Positions 9,348 through 18,608 are shown, counted from the first letter of the stretch. The stretch: DNA of 64,000 nucleotides from Larkinella humicola (GCF_008727875.1 NZ_VTWS01000004.1:310001-374000), one strand, 5' to 3'. The notes: a model not told the origin generated them from the letters alone. Numbers and translations are program-made.

Positions 9348-10556
9348 ATGGGATGCAAATCATGTACGACCGGCGGTTGTGGGACCAAAACCGCAACCGG
9401 AGCCGTGGGCGGATGCAAAAATAATGGGGCCTGTGGCACCGGCGGTTGCAATAAAATGAATGTGTTCGACTGGTTGAGCAACATGGAGACGCCCTCCACG
9501 CGCCGGTACGATGCAACCGTAGAAGTAAAATTCAAGGGTGGGCGGAAGGAATATTACCGCAACCCGCACCAGATCAATCTGACAACGGGCGACTATGTCG
9601 TCTGTGAAATGCAGACGGGCTATCACATCGGCTGCGTATCACTCCAGGGGGAACTGGTTCGCTTGCAGATGTTGAAGAAAAACATCCCGTTTTCCGACGA
9701 TCTGAAAGTGATTCACCGCGTGGCGTCGCAGAAAGACCTCGAAAAACACGAGCAGGCCATCGCTCGCGACCTGACGACGATGTACCGCACCCGCGAAGTG
9801 GTGAAGGAACTCAAGCTGAATATGAAACTGTCCGACGTTGAATACCAGTCGGATAACACGAAGGCGACGTTCTATTATTCGTCCGACGAGCGTGTCGATT
9901 TCAGGGAACTGATCAAGATTCTGGCGGCCGAATTCAAAATCCGGGTCGAAATGCGGCAGATCAGCCTGCGGCAGGAAGCCGGGCGGCTAGGCGGGATTGG
10001 CTCCTGCGGCCGCGAACTGTGCTGCTCCACCTGGCTGACCGATTTCAAAAACATCACGACCTCGGCAGCCCGGTATCAGAATTTGTCATTGAATCCCAGT
10101 AAGTTATCGGGCCAGTGCGGCCGTTTGAAGTGCTGCCTGAACTACGAACTCGAAACCTACGTGGATGCGTTGCGCGATATTCCGCAGGTGGAAAAACCGC
10201 TCGAAACCCAGAAAGGCCGGGCGTCGCTCCAGAAAACCGACATTTTCCGGCGGATCATGTGGTTTGGCTACAGCACTGAAAGCACCTGGTATCCGCTGCC
10301 CATCGCGCGTGTCATGGAGATTCAGGAGTTGAACAAAAAGGGCATTATTCCCGAATCGTTCGACCTGCTGGAACCGATGGCCGAGCGGAAAGAAACCGCC
10401 AAAGGGTTGAACTCCCTCAACAGCGATCTGGAAAAGCTGGACAAAAAATTCAGCGACCGCAGCGATCGGAAGAAGAAACGGAAGAAGAAAAAACCGTCAG
10501 CCGGTGGTGGTGAGCCGACGGCTTCGAACGGCCGCCCGGAGAACGGAAAAGCCTAA
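9348..10556 (+). CDS. ricT: RicT/YaaT-like PSP1-domain protein
   Basis: The product is 402 residues. It starts with a Cys/Gly-rich segment (six Cys in the first 34 residues, such as MGCKSCTTGGCG) that is typical of Bacteroidota members. Then comes the PSP1 domain with RELCCSTWL and GQCGRLKCCLNYELETY, whose cysteines are conserved in RicT. In Bacillus, RicT is part of an iron-sulfur complex that acts on RNA processing through RNase Y; whether that role holds here is inference. The C-terminus is a Lys-rich disordered tail (RKKKRKKKKPSA). A terminator begins at its stop codon. Confidence 0.88.
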   Translation: MGCKSCTTGGCGTKTATGAVGGCKNNGACGTGGCNKMNVFDWLSNMETPSTRRYDATVEVKFKGGRKEYYRNPHQINLTTGDYVVCEMQTGYHIGCVSLQGELVRLQMLKKNIPFSDDLKVIHRVASQKDLEKHEQAIARDLTTMYRTREVVKELKLNMKLSDVEYQSDNTKATFYYSSDERVDFRELIKILAAEFKIRVEMRQISLRQEAGRLGGIGSCGRELCCSTWLTDFKNITTSAARYQNLSLNPSKLSGQCGRLKCCLNYELETYVDALRDIPQVEKPLETQKGRASLQKTDIFRRIMWFGYSTESTWYPLPIARVMEIQELNKKGIIPESFDLLEPMAERKETAKGLNSLNSDLEKLDKKFSDRSDRKKKRKKKKPSAGGGEPTASNGRPENGKA

Positions 10557-10594
10557 AAACGAAAAAACCGGTCGCAAGGCCGGTTTTTTCGTTT
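10557..10594. terminator. Bidirectional terminator between ricT and the Dabb gene
   Basis: A perfect 15-bp stem (AAACGAAAAAACCGG at 10557-10571 and CCGGTTTTTTCGTTT at 10580-10594, loop of 8) with A and T tracts in the arms. It begins directly after the ricT TAA and lies 16 bases from the end of the convergent gene, so it can serve both. Confidence 0.85.
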
Positions 10595-10610
10595 TCTCAA
10601 AGATGAGTTT

Positions 10611-10910
10611 TTATTCTACCGCATCATACACCACAACCTTGCTCCAGTACCGCGCGCAGGTTTCCACAAAGTTCAGGTGGATCGGATCTTCCTGATACGC
10701 ATCGTGGGCCGCCTGATCACTGAAAATATAGGTCAGTGACCAGTCGTAGGAATGATCGATCACGGGCCGACGGGTGTCGGCGGGTTTGCCAATGTACAAC
10801 GCTTCAAAATGCGTAATGCCTTTGAGCGTTTCAAGGCCGGCGCGGAGCGCCTGGCGGTCGTCGTCGCTTTCGGGGTTCGTGAGCCAGAAATATACGGTAT
10901 GAACAAACAT
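10611..10910 (-). CDS. Dabb-family (stress-responsive A/B barrel) protein
   Basis: The 99-residue product has the Dabb pattern: MFVHTVYFWL at the N-terminus, a middle GLETLKGITHFEALYIGKPA, and YDWSLTYIFSDQAAHDAYQ followed by HLNFVETC. Members form dimeric ferredoxin-like alpha+beta barrels; bacterial ones mostly lack a known function. It shares its strand with the downstream-numbered pseudouridine synthase gene, 63 bases away, but a link in function is not evident. Confidence 0.9.
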   Translation of the reverse strand: MFVHTVYFWLTNPESDDDRQALRAGLETLKGITHFEALYIGKPADTRRPVIDHSYDWSLTYIFSDQAAHDAYQEDPIHLNFVETCARYWSKVVVYDAVE

Positions 10911-10973
10911 GCTTGTTTTTCGACCGGTTCGCCGGTACGGTTTTAGGAGTTAACGCCAAATTGAGCCTGAAAA

Positions 10974-11693
10974 CTAACTATTTTTCTCTAACTGCTTCAC
11001 CAATACTTCGAAATCTTTCGGATAGGGCGCTTCAAAAATCGTTCGTTCACCATCCAGCAACGTAAACGTCAGCGAGCGGGCGTGCAGGGCCACGCGCTGA
11101 ATGAGCGACTGTTCTTCGGTGTCTTTTTTCAGGTTGAATTTCCGCTTCAGATCCGACAGAAAAACCGGTTTTCCGCCGTACGTCGGGTCGTTGGCAATGG
11201 GGGCTTTCAAACACATGAGGTGAACCCGAATCTGGTGCATCCGGCCCGTAATTGGCAGACACTCCATCAAGGTATGCATCCGGTATACTTTCAGCGTATT
11301 GAAAATAGTTTCAGCCTCTTTCCCTTTTTGCCGGTCTATTTTCACCGCCGTTCCGTCTTTGATGGGCGAAATGGGCAGATACACCGAAATACCTTCGAAA
11401 TCGTGAATGCCATCCACGACGGCGTGGTACCGTTTGGTTACTTCCCGGTGTTCGAACTGCATCGCCAGGTGGCGGTAGGCAGCCGGGTTTTTGGCAATCG
11501 CCAGAATGCCCGACGTGCCTTTGTCCAGGCGGTGGCCGAGCTGGGCGTCGGGGTGGTAAGCTTTGGCTAATCGCAGGATACTCTGCGACTTATCGGCATT
11601 CCGTTCGTCGAGCGAAGCAATATTCGCGGGTTTATTGATTAAAATATAATCGTCGTTCTCGAAAACAATCAGCTCTTCAAAATTCAGTTTCAT
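10974..11693 (-). CDS. RluA-family RNA pseudouridine synthase
   Basis: The 239-residue product contains the catalytic signature GHRLDKGTSGILAIAK (Asp in HRLD is the nucleophile) and the family motif LPITGRMHQIRVHLMCLKAPIANDPTYGG. It converts uridine to pseudouridine in rRNA or tRNA. There is no N-terminal S4 domain: the protein opens directly with the catalytic fold (FENDDYILINKPANIASL), so it is a short RluA/TruC-like form, and the exact target base is unknown. Confidence 0.92.
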   Translation of the reverse strand: MKLNFEELIVFENDDYILINKPANIASLDERNADKSQSILRLAKAYHPDAQLGHRLDKGTSGILAIAKNPAAYRHLAMQFEHREVTKRYHAVVDGIHDFEGISVYLPISPIKDGTAVKIDRQKGKEAETIFNTLKVYRMHTLMECLPITGRMHQIRVHLMCLKAPIANDPTYGGKPVFLSDLKRKFNLKKDTEEQSLIQRVALHARSLTFTLLDGERTIFEAPYPKDFEVLVKQLEKNS

Positions 11694-11910
11694 AGTACAA
11701 AGGTCCTGAACAACAGAATGCTATCCAAGCCAAAAAGATTCCCTGTCGAAAAACCGGGTGATTGATGTCGCGCTTTTGGGTACACTATCTTTCACAATTC
11801 AGGAATTTTGTGCCATTCATTAACGCGTAAAGGCGTGATGTGTGGTTTGAATGATGACCTTGTAAGATAACGGTAACGATCGATTTTATTGGGTAATAAC
11901 CGGATCAGGT

Positions 11911-12067
11911 TTTAATTTAGCCCACGGTTTCAACCGTGGGAAAACCGGGCATAACGCCGGAACGCCCAACCGTTTCAACGGTTTTGAGATCCTGAAACCG
12001 TTGAAACGGTTTTTATCGACGCCGTTTTTGCCTCACCACCCACCGTTTTAACGGTGGGCTTAAAATT
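11911..12067. repeat. Cluster of four nested mini-palindromes
   Basis: The 392-base gap 11694-12085 between two divergent genes holds no gene but carries four short hairpins with 2-base loops: CCCACGGTT-TC-AACCGTGGG (11921-11940), AACCGTT-TC-AACGGTT (11968-11983), AACCGTT-GA-AACGGTT (11996-12011) and CCCACCGTT-TT-AACGGTGGG (12039-12058). The inner two are also inverted copies of each other, and the outer two nearly so (flanked by TTTAATTTAG and the matching CTTAAAATT), so the whole block can fold as one large cruciform. It may be a palindromic intergenic repeat or an operator array. Confidence 0.7.
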
Positions 12068-12085
12068 TGACCAATCCGTTTTCCA

Positions 12086-12637
12086 ATGTCGTACTGCACC
12101 GCCATCGATTTCATGCCCGCCGACCGGAAGGCCCTCCACAAAGCCTATCACGACCACCTCTACGGTTTTCCGATCCACGATGACGACGAGCTGTTTTGCC
12201 GGCTGGTGCTGGAAATCAATCAGGCCGGTTTGAGTTGGGAAACGATCCTGAAAAAGGAAGCCGGTTTTCGGAAAGCATACGATCATTTCTCCATTGCCAA
12301 GGTGGCGGCTTATACCGACGCCGACCGCGAACGACTGCTGGCCGACGCGGGCATCATCCGCAACCGGCTGAAAGTCAATGCCGCCATCGAAAATGCCAAA
12401 ACCATTCTGGAACTGCAAAAAGAACACGGTTCGTTTGAAAGCTGGCTGGAACTTCACCATCCCAAAACCAAAGAAGACTGGGTGAAGCTGTTCAAAAAAA
12501 CGTTTCGCTTTACGGGCGGTGAAATCGTGAACGAGTTCCTGATGAGCATCGGCTATCTGCCCGGCGCCCACGCGGCCGACTGTCCGGTATTTGAAAAAGT
12601 GCTGGAGAAAAAGCCGTTATGGGCCGCGGGGCGTTAA
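12086..12637 (+). CDS. tag: DNA-3-methyladenine glycosylase I
   Basis: The 183-residue product matches Tag: an N-terminal Cys (SYC) and His (AYHDHLYG) as zinc ligands, the base-binding NQAGLSWETIL, DAGIIRNRLK, and the C-terminal GAHAADCPV supplying the other His and Cys ligands. Tag removes 3-methyladenine from alkylated DNA as the first step of base excision repair. Its TAA overlaps the stop of the convergent histidine kinase: the four bases TTAA (12634-12637) serve both stops. Confidence 0.93.
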   Translation: MSYCTAIDFMPADRKALHKAYHDHLYGFPIHDDDELFCRLVLEINQAGLSWETILKKEAGFRKAYDHFSIAKVAAYTDADRERLLADAGIIRNRLKVNAAIENAKTILELQKEHGSFESWLELHHPKTKEDWVKLFKKTFRFTGGEIVNEFLMSIGYLPGAHAADCPVFEKVLEKKPLWAAGR

Positions 12638-13668
12638 TCGGCTTTGTCGAGCTTGAAACTGAAAACCGTTCCTTTGTCCGGTTTGCTCATCACCGTGATT
12701 TTCGATTTGTGGGCGTTCAGAATGTGCTTCACGATGGCGAGTCCCAGACCGGTGCCGCCCCGTTCTTTCGAGCGGCTTTTGTCGACGCGGTAAAACCGCT
12801 CGAAGATGCGGTTGAGGTGTTCGGGCGGAATGCCGGGGCCGTTGTCGCGCACCTGAATGATGTACTGCTTCTTTTCCTCTTCAAAACTGACCACCACCTT
12901 GCCGCCGTTGTTGCCGTATTTAATGGCGTTTTCGATCAGGTTGGTGAGCACCTGCGTGATGCGTTGCGGGTCGGCTTTGACCAGAATACCGCCGGGCTGA
13001 TCGGATTTGATTTTTAAGGAAGCCTGGCGGGCCAGCGCGTTATTTTCCAGTTGCTCAAACACTTCCAGCGTAATCTGGTAAATATCCACCGGTTCAAAAT
13101 GCATCTTCACCTCACCGGTTTCCAGTTGCGACAGCGCGACGAGGTCTTTCACCAGCGCATCCAGCCCGTCTAAACTTTTGGCGGCTTTGGCCAGAAATTT
13201 ATCCCGCACCTTCTCGTCATCGATGGCCCCGTCGATGAGCGTGTGTACGAAGCCCTGCGCGGCAAAAATAGGCGTTTTCAGTTCGTGGGAGACGTCGGCC
13301 AGAAACTCACGCCGGAACTGTTCGAGCCGCCGGAGTTCCTCGATTTCCTTCTGTTTGCGGGCCACATAGACAAAAATCTCGTCGTTCAGTTTCTTGAACG
13401 GATTGCTGTTTTTAACGATGGTGGTCCGGGAAATCGTGAAATCCTTGATGCGCAGTTTGTGGATGGTTTTGTAAAGTTTGTTCACCTCGCGGTACACCAG
13501 AATTTCGATGGCGTACAGAATCAGGAAAAACGAAACGATCAACGACGAAATCGCCACCACGAACAACATGCTGCGCGTGACGCCTTCCACAAACGTCAGA
13601 AACACGACCGTCAGGGCCGAAATCAGACCGGCCAGCAGAAACGCAGCAATACGGGGGCTAAGCGACAT
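12634..13668 (-). CDS. PhoR-like sensor histidine kinase
   Basis: The product is 344 residues. Two transmembrane helices (about 8-27 and 34-58) are separated by only a short loop, so there is no periplasmic sensor domain. The dimerisation domain has the phospho-accepting His128 in DVSHELKTP, and the ATPase domain has NLIENAIKYG (N box), DNGPGIP and GTGLGLAIVKHIL. The response regulator gene lies 17 bases upstream, so the pair is one operon. With so little outside the membrane, it probably senses through the membrane or a partner protein, as PhoR does; a phosphate role is not proven. Confidence 0.93.
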   Translation of the reverse strand: MSLSPRIAAFLLAGLISALTVVFLTFVEGVTRSMLFVVAISSLIVSFFLILYAIEILVYREVNKLYKTIHKLRIKDFTISRTTIVKNSNPFKKLNDEIFVYVARKQKEIEELRRLEQFRREFLADVSHELKTPIFAAQGFVHTLIDGAIDDEKVRDKFLAKAAKSLDGLDALVKDLVALSQLETGEVKMHFEPVDIYQITLEVFEQLENNALARQASLKIKSDQPGGILVKADPQRITQVLTNLIENAIKYGNNGGKVVVSFEEEKKQYIIQVRDNGPGIPPEHLNRIFERFYRVDKSRSKERGGTGLGLAIVKHILNAHKSKITVMSKPDKGTVFSFKLDKAD

Positions 13669-13685
13669 GAAGTAAAGATAACCGC

Positions 13686-14390
13686 TTAACCTTCATCATT
13701 GAACATGTACCCCACGCCTTTCAGGGTTTTGATGTAGGTTTCGCCGATTTTTTCCCGCAATTTCCGGATGTGCACATCGACGGTGCGTTCGAGGACGTAG
13801 ATATCGACTCCCCAGATTTTTTGCAGCAACTCTTCCCGGCCAAATACTTTGTTAGGCGACAGCGCGAGGAAAAACAGCAGTTCGAACTCCTTTTTGGGCA
13901 GCACGACGGTTTTGTCGCTGGTGGTCACGGTGTAGTTCAGGCGGTTGATGACCAGCCCGCCGATTTCGATTTTCTCGCCCGGATCGGCTTTCTGGGCTTC
14001 GCGCCGGAAGAGGGCGTTGATGCGGCTCATCAGCGCGCGCGGTTTGATAGGCTTCGTAATATAGTCGTCGGCCCCGATTTCAAAGGCGGCCACCTCCGAA
14101 TATTCTTCGGAGCGGGCGGTGAGGTAGAGAATAAACGTTTGGCGCAGATCAGGCAAATTGCGGAGTTGACGACCCGTTTCGATCCCGTCGAGTTGCGGCA
14201 TCATGATATCGAGCAACACCAGTTCGGGAACAAACGAGCGGGCGGTATCGAGGGCTTTTCGGCCATCGGGCGCGGTGCGGACGTCGTACCCTTCTTTCTC
14301 CAGATTGTATTGCAACAGTTCGACAATGTCGGGGTCGTCGTCGACCACCAGCACACGGTGGAGTTGTTGGGAAGTCTTCGTGGCACTCAT
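13686..14390 (-). CDS. OmpR/PhoB-family response regulator
   Basis: The product is 234 residues. The receiver domain has the acidic pocket VVDDDPD, the phospho-acceptor Asp61 in LLDIMMPQLDG, and the conserved Lys in DDYITKPIKP. The C-terminal winged helix includes KEFELLFFLALSPNKVFGRE and TVDVHIRKLREKIG, ending LKGVGYMF. It is the first gene of the pair with the kinase at 12634-13668, and is the likely DNA-binding output. Confidence 0.94.
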   Translation of the reverse strand: MSATKTSQQLHRVLVVDDDPDIVELLQYNLEKEGYDVRTAPDGRKALDTARSFVPELVLLDIMMPQLDGIETGRQLRNLPDLRQTFILYLTARSEEYSEVAAFEIGADDYITKPIKPRALMSRINALFRREAQKADPGEKIEIGGLVINRLNYTVTTSDKTVVLPKKEFELLFFLALSPNKVFGREELLQKIWGVDIYVLERTVDVHIRKLREKIGETYIKTLKGVGYMFNDEG

Positions 14391-14572
14391 TCTACGGTTT
14401 GTTGGTGTAATTTGGAATCGAAGGTACGTGCTGTGTCAGCAATTTTACGAAGTTAACTCTATTGTTAACAAAAACTTAACACGCAGTGGCGTTACCCGGC
14501 ACAATACGAAGCATTAAAAAAAAGGGGGAACAAGTACACGGTCAAACTAGAAGGTATTCTTTGGTTCTCCTG

Positions 14573-14602
14573 TTTAAAACGACTAAAATAGTGATACATT
14601 TA
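14573..14602 (+). promoter_or_regulatory. Possible promoter of the GH43 gene
   Basis: TTTA (14573-14576) and TACATTTA (14595-14602), 18 bases apart, fit the Bacteroidota -33/-7 pattern with one mismatch in each. The predicted start is about 50 bases before the ATG. This rests on a pattern match only. Confidence 0.3.
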
Positions 14603-14659
14603 GCGTGATAAATCGCTGAAAAGAACTGAATTGTCCGATCATTAGCAGACCGCAGCCCC

Positions 14660-15652
14660 ATGATTAAAAAAGCCGTATTGATCGTCGTCCTGCTTACCGT
14701 TCATCTGACCCCGGTTTTTTCGCAAAACCGGGAGCCTGTGTTGCGGCAGGATGTGCCGCTGGATTCCATTCGCCTGAGCGACCCGTTTATTTTGGCGGAC
14801 AAGAATACATCGACGTACTACATGACCGGTACGGGGGGCATGCTATGGAAAAGCAAAGACCTGAAAAAATGGACCGGCCCTTTCAAAGTAACCCGCACCG
14901 ATCCTGGCTCCTGGATGGGGCCGAACCCGATGATCTGGGCGGCCGAACTTCATCAGTACAAAGACAAATACTACTATTTTGCGACCTTCACCAACCGGGC
15001 GGTGAAAATCGATACGGTCGGCGAGAATATCATCGAGCGTCGTGCCAGCCATGTTCTGGTCAGCGATCAGCCGGAAGGGCCTTACGTTCCGATGAAAGAC
15101 CCTACCTACCTGCCTGCCGATAAGCCGACGCTGGATGGCACCTTATGGGTGGAGAAGGACGGAAAACCGTATATGGTTTATTGTTACGAATGGCTGCAAA
15201 ACCTGAATGGAACCATTGAGAAGATCGAACTGAAACCGGATTTAAGCGGGTCGGTTGGCGAAGGAAAACTGCTGTTTCGGGCCAGCGAAAGCCCCTGGAG
15301 TCGTGAGAACGGCGGGACCGGCCCCAACAAAGTGACGGACGGACCGTACTTATTCCGTACCGGAACCGGCAGGCTTGCCATGCTTTGGACGAGTTGGATC
15401 GGGGATGTCTACACACAAGGCATTGCCTATTCGAAAAGCGGCACGCTGGATGGCCCCTGGCTCCACGAAAAAGAGCCCATTACCCCGCCCAATTTTGGTC
15501 ATGGCATGTTGTTTCGGACCCTGAACGGCAACTGGTTGATGTCGCTTCACAGCCATAAAAGTACCAACGGTCGTACGCACCGGGTTCCGCATTTGTTCGA
15601 AGTAGACTTTTCGGGCGATAAACTGGTGGTCGGGAAGCCTTATTTGCCTTGA
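14660..15652 (+). CDS. Secreted glycoside hydrolase family 43 protein
   Basis: The 330-residue product has a signal peptide (MIKKAVLIVVLLTVHLTPVFSQ) and a five-bladed propeller pattern of GH43. Asp41 in LSDPFIL is the expected general base, TLDGTLWVEKDGKPYMVY carries a second acidic position, and NFGHGMLFRTLNG matches the late His-containing motif. GH43 enzymes cleave arabinose or xylose units from plant polysaccharides. It stands alone, divergent from the two-component pair, with no SusC/D pair next to it, so the substrate is uncertain. Confidence 0.87.
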   Translation: MIKKAVLIVVLLTVHLTPVFSQNREPVLRQDVPLDSIRLSDPFILADKNTSTYYMTGTGGMLWKSKDLKKWTGPFKVTRTDPGSWMGPNPMIWAAELHQYKDKYYYFATFTNRAVKIDTVGENIIERRASHVLVSDQPEGPYVPMKDPTYLPADKPTLDGTLWVEKDGKPYMVYCYEWLQNLNGTIEKIELKPDLSGSVGEGKLLFRASESPWSRENGGTGPNKVTDGPYLFRTGTGRLAMLWTSWIGDVYTQGIAYSKSGTLDGPWLHEKEPITPPNFGHGMLFRTLNGNWLMSLHSHKSTNGRTHRVPHLFEVDFSGDKLVVGKPYLP

Positions 15653-15769
15653 TGATCCGGTTGGCAGGATCGTACCCTAAAGACGGTTTTAGCAGATTAA
15701 GAAAAACCGGGCGACAAATAGCGAGAGGTAGACCTGTCGATCTAAACCGTGGTAATGAGCCTGGCTAGG

Positions 15770-16378
15770 TTACTGCTTTACGAGATCAACCTGTTCAACC
15801 CCGCGATCAAAGCCACGCCAAACCATTTTCCGCTGTCCGTTGATGACTTCGATTGAAAAATTATCGTTGATCAAACCAAGGTCTTTCAGGAACGCTTCTT
15901 CGGGTTCAACGATACGCGTGCCATTCGGAAAATGGTACTCAAACAGCGAAATGGCCTGGGGACCTTCTCTATTGACCAGCCAGCCAAAATCAGCGCGTAA
16001 ATTTAACTGAACCGGATAGGCTTTTCCGCCGTATTCAATCGTGCCATCGTATTCCCCGCGCCGGATGTCTCTGGGAGTAGACCGGGCAACCGCTGCTGGC
16101 CGGATGGTCAATGTAGCTAGGTTCAGAAAAGTGCTGTCTTTGGTCAACTTGACGTGTTCACGGAAATAGCGTCTTGGATTGTGCTTTACGACTACTTTTT
16201 GAAGCGTCCATGTACCGATGATTTCAGGAGCCAGATTCTGCATGAGTTGAATACTGACCTGGTCATAATCTATTTTAGGAGTTACCGGTTTTGGCGTTGC
16301 CGTATACTGTTGGGTACATTGGCTGCAAAACAAGCCCATTGCTGCCAGAAGGTAGAAGCTGATTCTCATGATTACCAA
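15770..16378 (-). CDS. Putative lipoprotein of unknown function
   Basis: The product has 202 residues (199 if the ATG at 16369 is used). A hydrophobic N-terminus (ISFYLLAAMGLFCSQCTQQ) ends in cysteines that could serve as a lipobox, though the fit is imperfect. The mature part is a lipocalin-like or TIGR03067-like pattern (GTWLQ-type: EIIGTWTLQKVVVKHNPRRYF, LTKDSTFLNLATLTI), suggesting a small beta-barrel, but I do not recognise the family with confidence. It is on the same strand as the beta-propeller gene at 16519-17364, 140 bases away. Confidence 0.65.
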   Translation of the reverse strand: MVIMRISFYLLAAMGLFCSQCTQQYTATPKPVTPKIDYDQVSIQLMQNLAPEIIGTWTLQKVVVKHNPRRYFREHVKLTKDSTFLNLATLTIRPAAVARSTPRDIRRGEYDGTIEYGGKAYPVQLNLRADFGWLVNREGPQAISLFEYHFPNGTRIVEPEEAFLKDLGLINDNFSIEVINGQRKMVWRGFDRGVEQVDLVKQ

Positions 16379-16518
16379 CGTTTTTAGTCAGGACTCAAAA
16401 AGGCTTCAAAAGATAATAAAGGCGGTTTGTCGGGTCGAATATAAACTTTTCAAATTAATAAATGAAGAACTGTGCTTTTGTTAGGGGCAAAATAAAAGTA
16501 ACAACGGACTCAATACGA

Positions 16519-17364
16519 TCACTTCCTCCGAATCAAATACATCCTTCCCCGTTCATTCGTCATCACCAAATCCGTGTTGTTCACAAACGCCAGCCCTTCG
16601 GTTTGTCCCCGTGGAATCCGGAGGCAGCGCGTCGGATGCTGAAAATCGATGCGGTTATTTTTCTGCTCAAACAGGAAAATCTTGCCGTAAGTCAACACCG
16701 CCAGCGTTTGGCCGTCGGGGCTGAGGGCGGCATCGGTCACCATCCGGTTCAGGAAAATGCTGTCGGTAGGAACGAGGGGGTGGTCCCCGCCCTGGGCGGG
16801 CATCCCGTAAAGATTGACTGGCCGCCGGGGTTGCGAGCGGTTTTTTGAGATGAGGTACAGGCTGTCTTTGGCGGCAAAAAGGGCTTCACTGTCGAAATTA
16901 CGCGTATCTTTCGACGCCGGAAACGATTTCTGCCGGGCGTAATGAAACGGAATGGACTGAAAATCGTTAGGTTGTTTGGGATCGACCCGGTAAATGCGGA
17001 GATCCGTTCGGGCGTTGGCGTTATTGCCGATGTCGCCGATGAACACCGCCGTCGTGTCCTGGCTCGTCAGGGCTTCCCAGTCCCGGTTTTTCAGCATTGG
17101 CAGGGGCAGCGAATCGACGAGCGAACCGTCGCGGGACACTTCGTAGAGCGTGGGTCGGCCTCCGCTGTCGTTGTGCGTCCAGAATGTGTTGCGACCGGCG
17201 CGATACGACAGCCCCGAACTTTCGTTGACTACCGGTGCCAGCTGACCAACCCGCGAAACCGCATACTGAGTTCGTCCGCTGCGAAAACCGCTGCGTTTGT
17301 TCTCCGAGTGGCAGGAGCAAAGGGCCACCTTGAGCGAAAATAAAAAAAGAAGAAAAGAGGTCAT
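16519..17364 (-). CDS. Putative lipoprotein with beta-propeller pattern
   Basis: The 281-residue product opens with a signal sequence ending LCSCHSE, a possible lipobox. The mature part has repeated strands with ESSGLSYR, FWTHNDSGG, LYEVSRDG, RDWEALTSQD, VFIGDIGNNANAR and GQTEGLAFVNNTDLVMTNERG. These resemble SdiA-regulated or esterase-like propeller proteins found in Bacteroidota; the catalytic role, if any, is unknown. It is divergent from the AI-2E transporter gene with only 24 bases between the starts, so their promoters must overlap the coding regions. Confidence 0.7.
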   Translation of the reverse strand: MTSFLLFLFSLKVALCSCHSENKRSGFRSGRTQYAVSRVGQLAPVVNESSGLSYRAGRNTFWTHNDSGGRPTLYEVSRDGSLVDSLPLPMLKNRDWEALTSQDTTAVFIGDIGNNANARTDLRIYRVDPKQPNDFQSIPFHYARQKSFPASKDTRNFDSEALFAAKDSLYLISKNRSQPRRPVNLYGMPAQGGDHPLVPTDSIFLNRMVTDAALSPDGQTLAVLTYGKIFLFEQKNNRIDFQHPTRCLRIPRGQTEGLAFVNNTDLVMTNERGRMYLIRRK

Positions 17365-17388
17365 AGTTCGAACACCGCACCTAAAAGT

Positions 17389-18522
17389 ATGGAAAATAAA
17401 GTATCTGAAGTCAATTTGCCGTCGTACGTCCGGTTTGCCTGCATCATGATTGTGCTAACGATTCTGGTCTATTGGCTGTCGGCCATGCAGGAACTGATCG
17501 TTCCGCTGGTTTTTTCGATTCTGTTCGCCATGATCCTGTATCCGATCAATCACCGGCTCGAAGGTTGGCGGGTGCCGCGCGTACCGGCTATTCTGGTGTG
17601 TCTGGTAATCATGATCGGCTTTTTTTACCTGCTCTTTTACCTCATTTCCCTGCAGATTTCCAGTTTCACCAGTGAGGCTCCCAAATTGCTCGAACGGGGC
17701 AATCAGATTCTGGACAAACTGCAGACCTTCGGGGAAGACCGGTTTCACATCGAACGCTCGAAAATGGTGGCCGAAGCCCGGAGTTATGTCAACAACCTGA
17801 TTCGCGAAAGCGGTTCTTTTCTGACCTCTACCTTGCTGGCCACCACCAACACGCTGTCGACCATCTCGATTGTGCCGCTGTATATCTTCTTTCTGATGCT
17901 GTACCGAGACTTCTTCCGGTCGTTTTTCTACAAAGTATTCAGCAGCACGAAGCGGGCCAAGATCGACGTCGTTTTTGGCCGGATCTACACCGTTGTCAAG
18001 GATTATCTGGTTGGGTTGGTGCTTGTCATCATCATTGTGGGCGTGCTGAACACGGTCGGTCTGCTGATTCTGGGCATCGATTACGCCGTCTTTTTCGGGT
18101 TTCTGGGCGCGTTCATGATCCTGATCCCGTACATCGGCATTCTGATTGGGTCACTGCTGCCGGCGTTGTTCACGCTGCTGACCCACGACAATCCGCTGGT
18201 CGCCCTGGGTGTCATCGGCGTGTTTTCGTTCGTCCAGATTCTGGAAGGCAACTTCATTACGCCCTACATCGTAGGATCCAAAGTCAGCATCAACCCGCTG
18301 GCGGCCATTATCGTCCTGTTACTCTGGGGGCAGTTGTGGGGCGTAACCGGCCTGATTCTGGCGCTGCCCATGACGGCCATCCTCAAAGTCGTTTTCGATG
18401 CCGTCGAACCGCTCAAACCGTACGGTTTCCTGCTGGGTGAAGCCGAGCGGCAGAAAAAACCGATGAATGTCAAGGAGTTGACGGATAAGCTGCCGAAAAA
18501 GGTCAAGGATTTGGTGGATTGA
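17389..18522 (+). CDS. AI-2E family membrane transporter
   Basis: The 377-residue product has the family layout: two N-terminal helices (FACIMIVLTILVYWLSAM, VPLVFSILFAMILYPI), a third (ILVCLVIMIGFFYLLFYL), a cytosolic amphipathic stretch, then a C-terminal block with VPLYIFFLMLYRDFFRSFFYKV, GIDYAVFFGFLGAFMILIPYIG and LEGNFITPYIVGSKVSINPL. By family it is an inner-membrane exporter or exchanger; members include TqsA and sodium/proton antiporters, so AI-2 transport is not implied. A terminator follows. Confidence 0.9.
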   Translation: MENKVSEVNLPSYVRFACIMIVLTILVYWLSAMQELIVPLVFSILFAMILYPINHRLEGWRVPRVPAILVCLVIMIGFFYLLFYLISLQISSFTSEAPKLLERGNQILDKLQTFGEDRFHIERSKMVAEARSYVNNLIRESGSFLTSTLLATTNTLSTISIVPLYIFFLMLYRDFFRSFFYKVFSSTKRAKIDVVFGRIYTVVKDYLVGLVLVIIIVGVLNTVGLLILGIDYAVFFGFLGAFMILIPYIGILIGSLLPALFTLLTHDNPLVALGVIGVFSFVQILEGNFITPYIVGSKVSINPLAAIIVLLLWGQLWGVTGLILALPMTAILKVVFDAVEPLKPYGFLLGEAERQKKPMNVKELTDKLPKKVKDLVD

Positions 18523-18555
18523 CGCCCCTAAATCCCGAAACGTCGGCCCGGACTA

Positions 18556-18598
18556 AAGGGGACTTGGCATTCGGTTTAAGCTGTGTCCAAGTCCCCTT
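18556..18598. terminator. Hairpin between convergent genes
   Basis: Perfect 12-bp stem AAGGGGACTTGG (18556-18567) and CCAAGTCCCCTT (18587-18598), loop of 19, between the AI-2E gene and the LON-domain gene. It is likely a shared terminator, although the T tracts are short. Confidence 0.6.
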
Positions 18599-18608
18599 CA
18601 GGGGTTTA

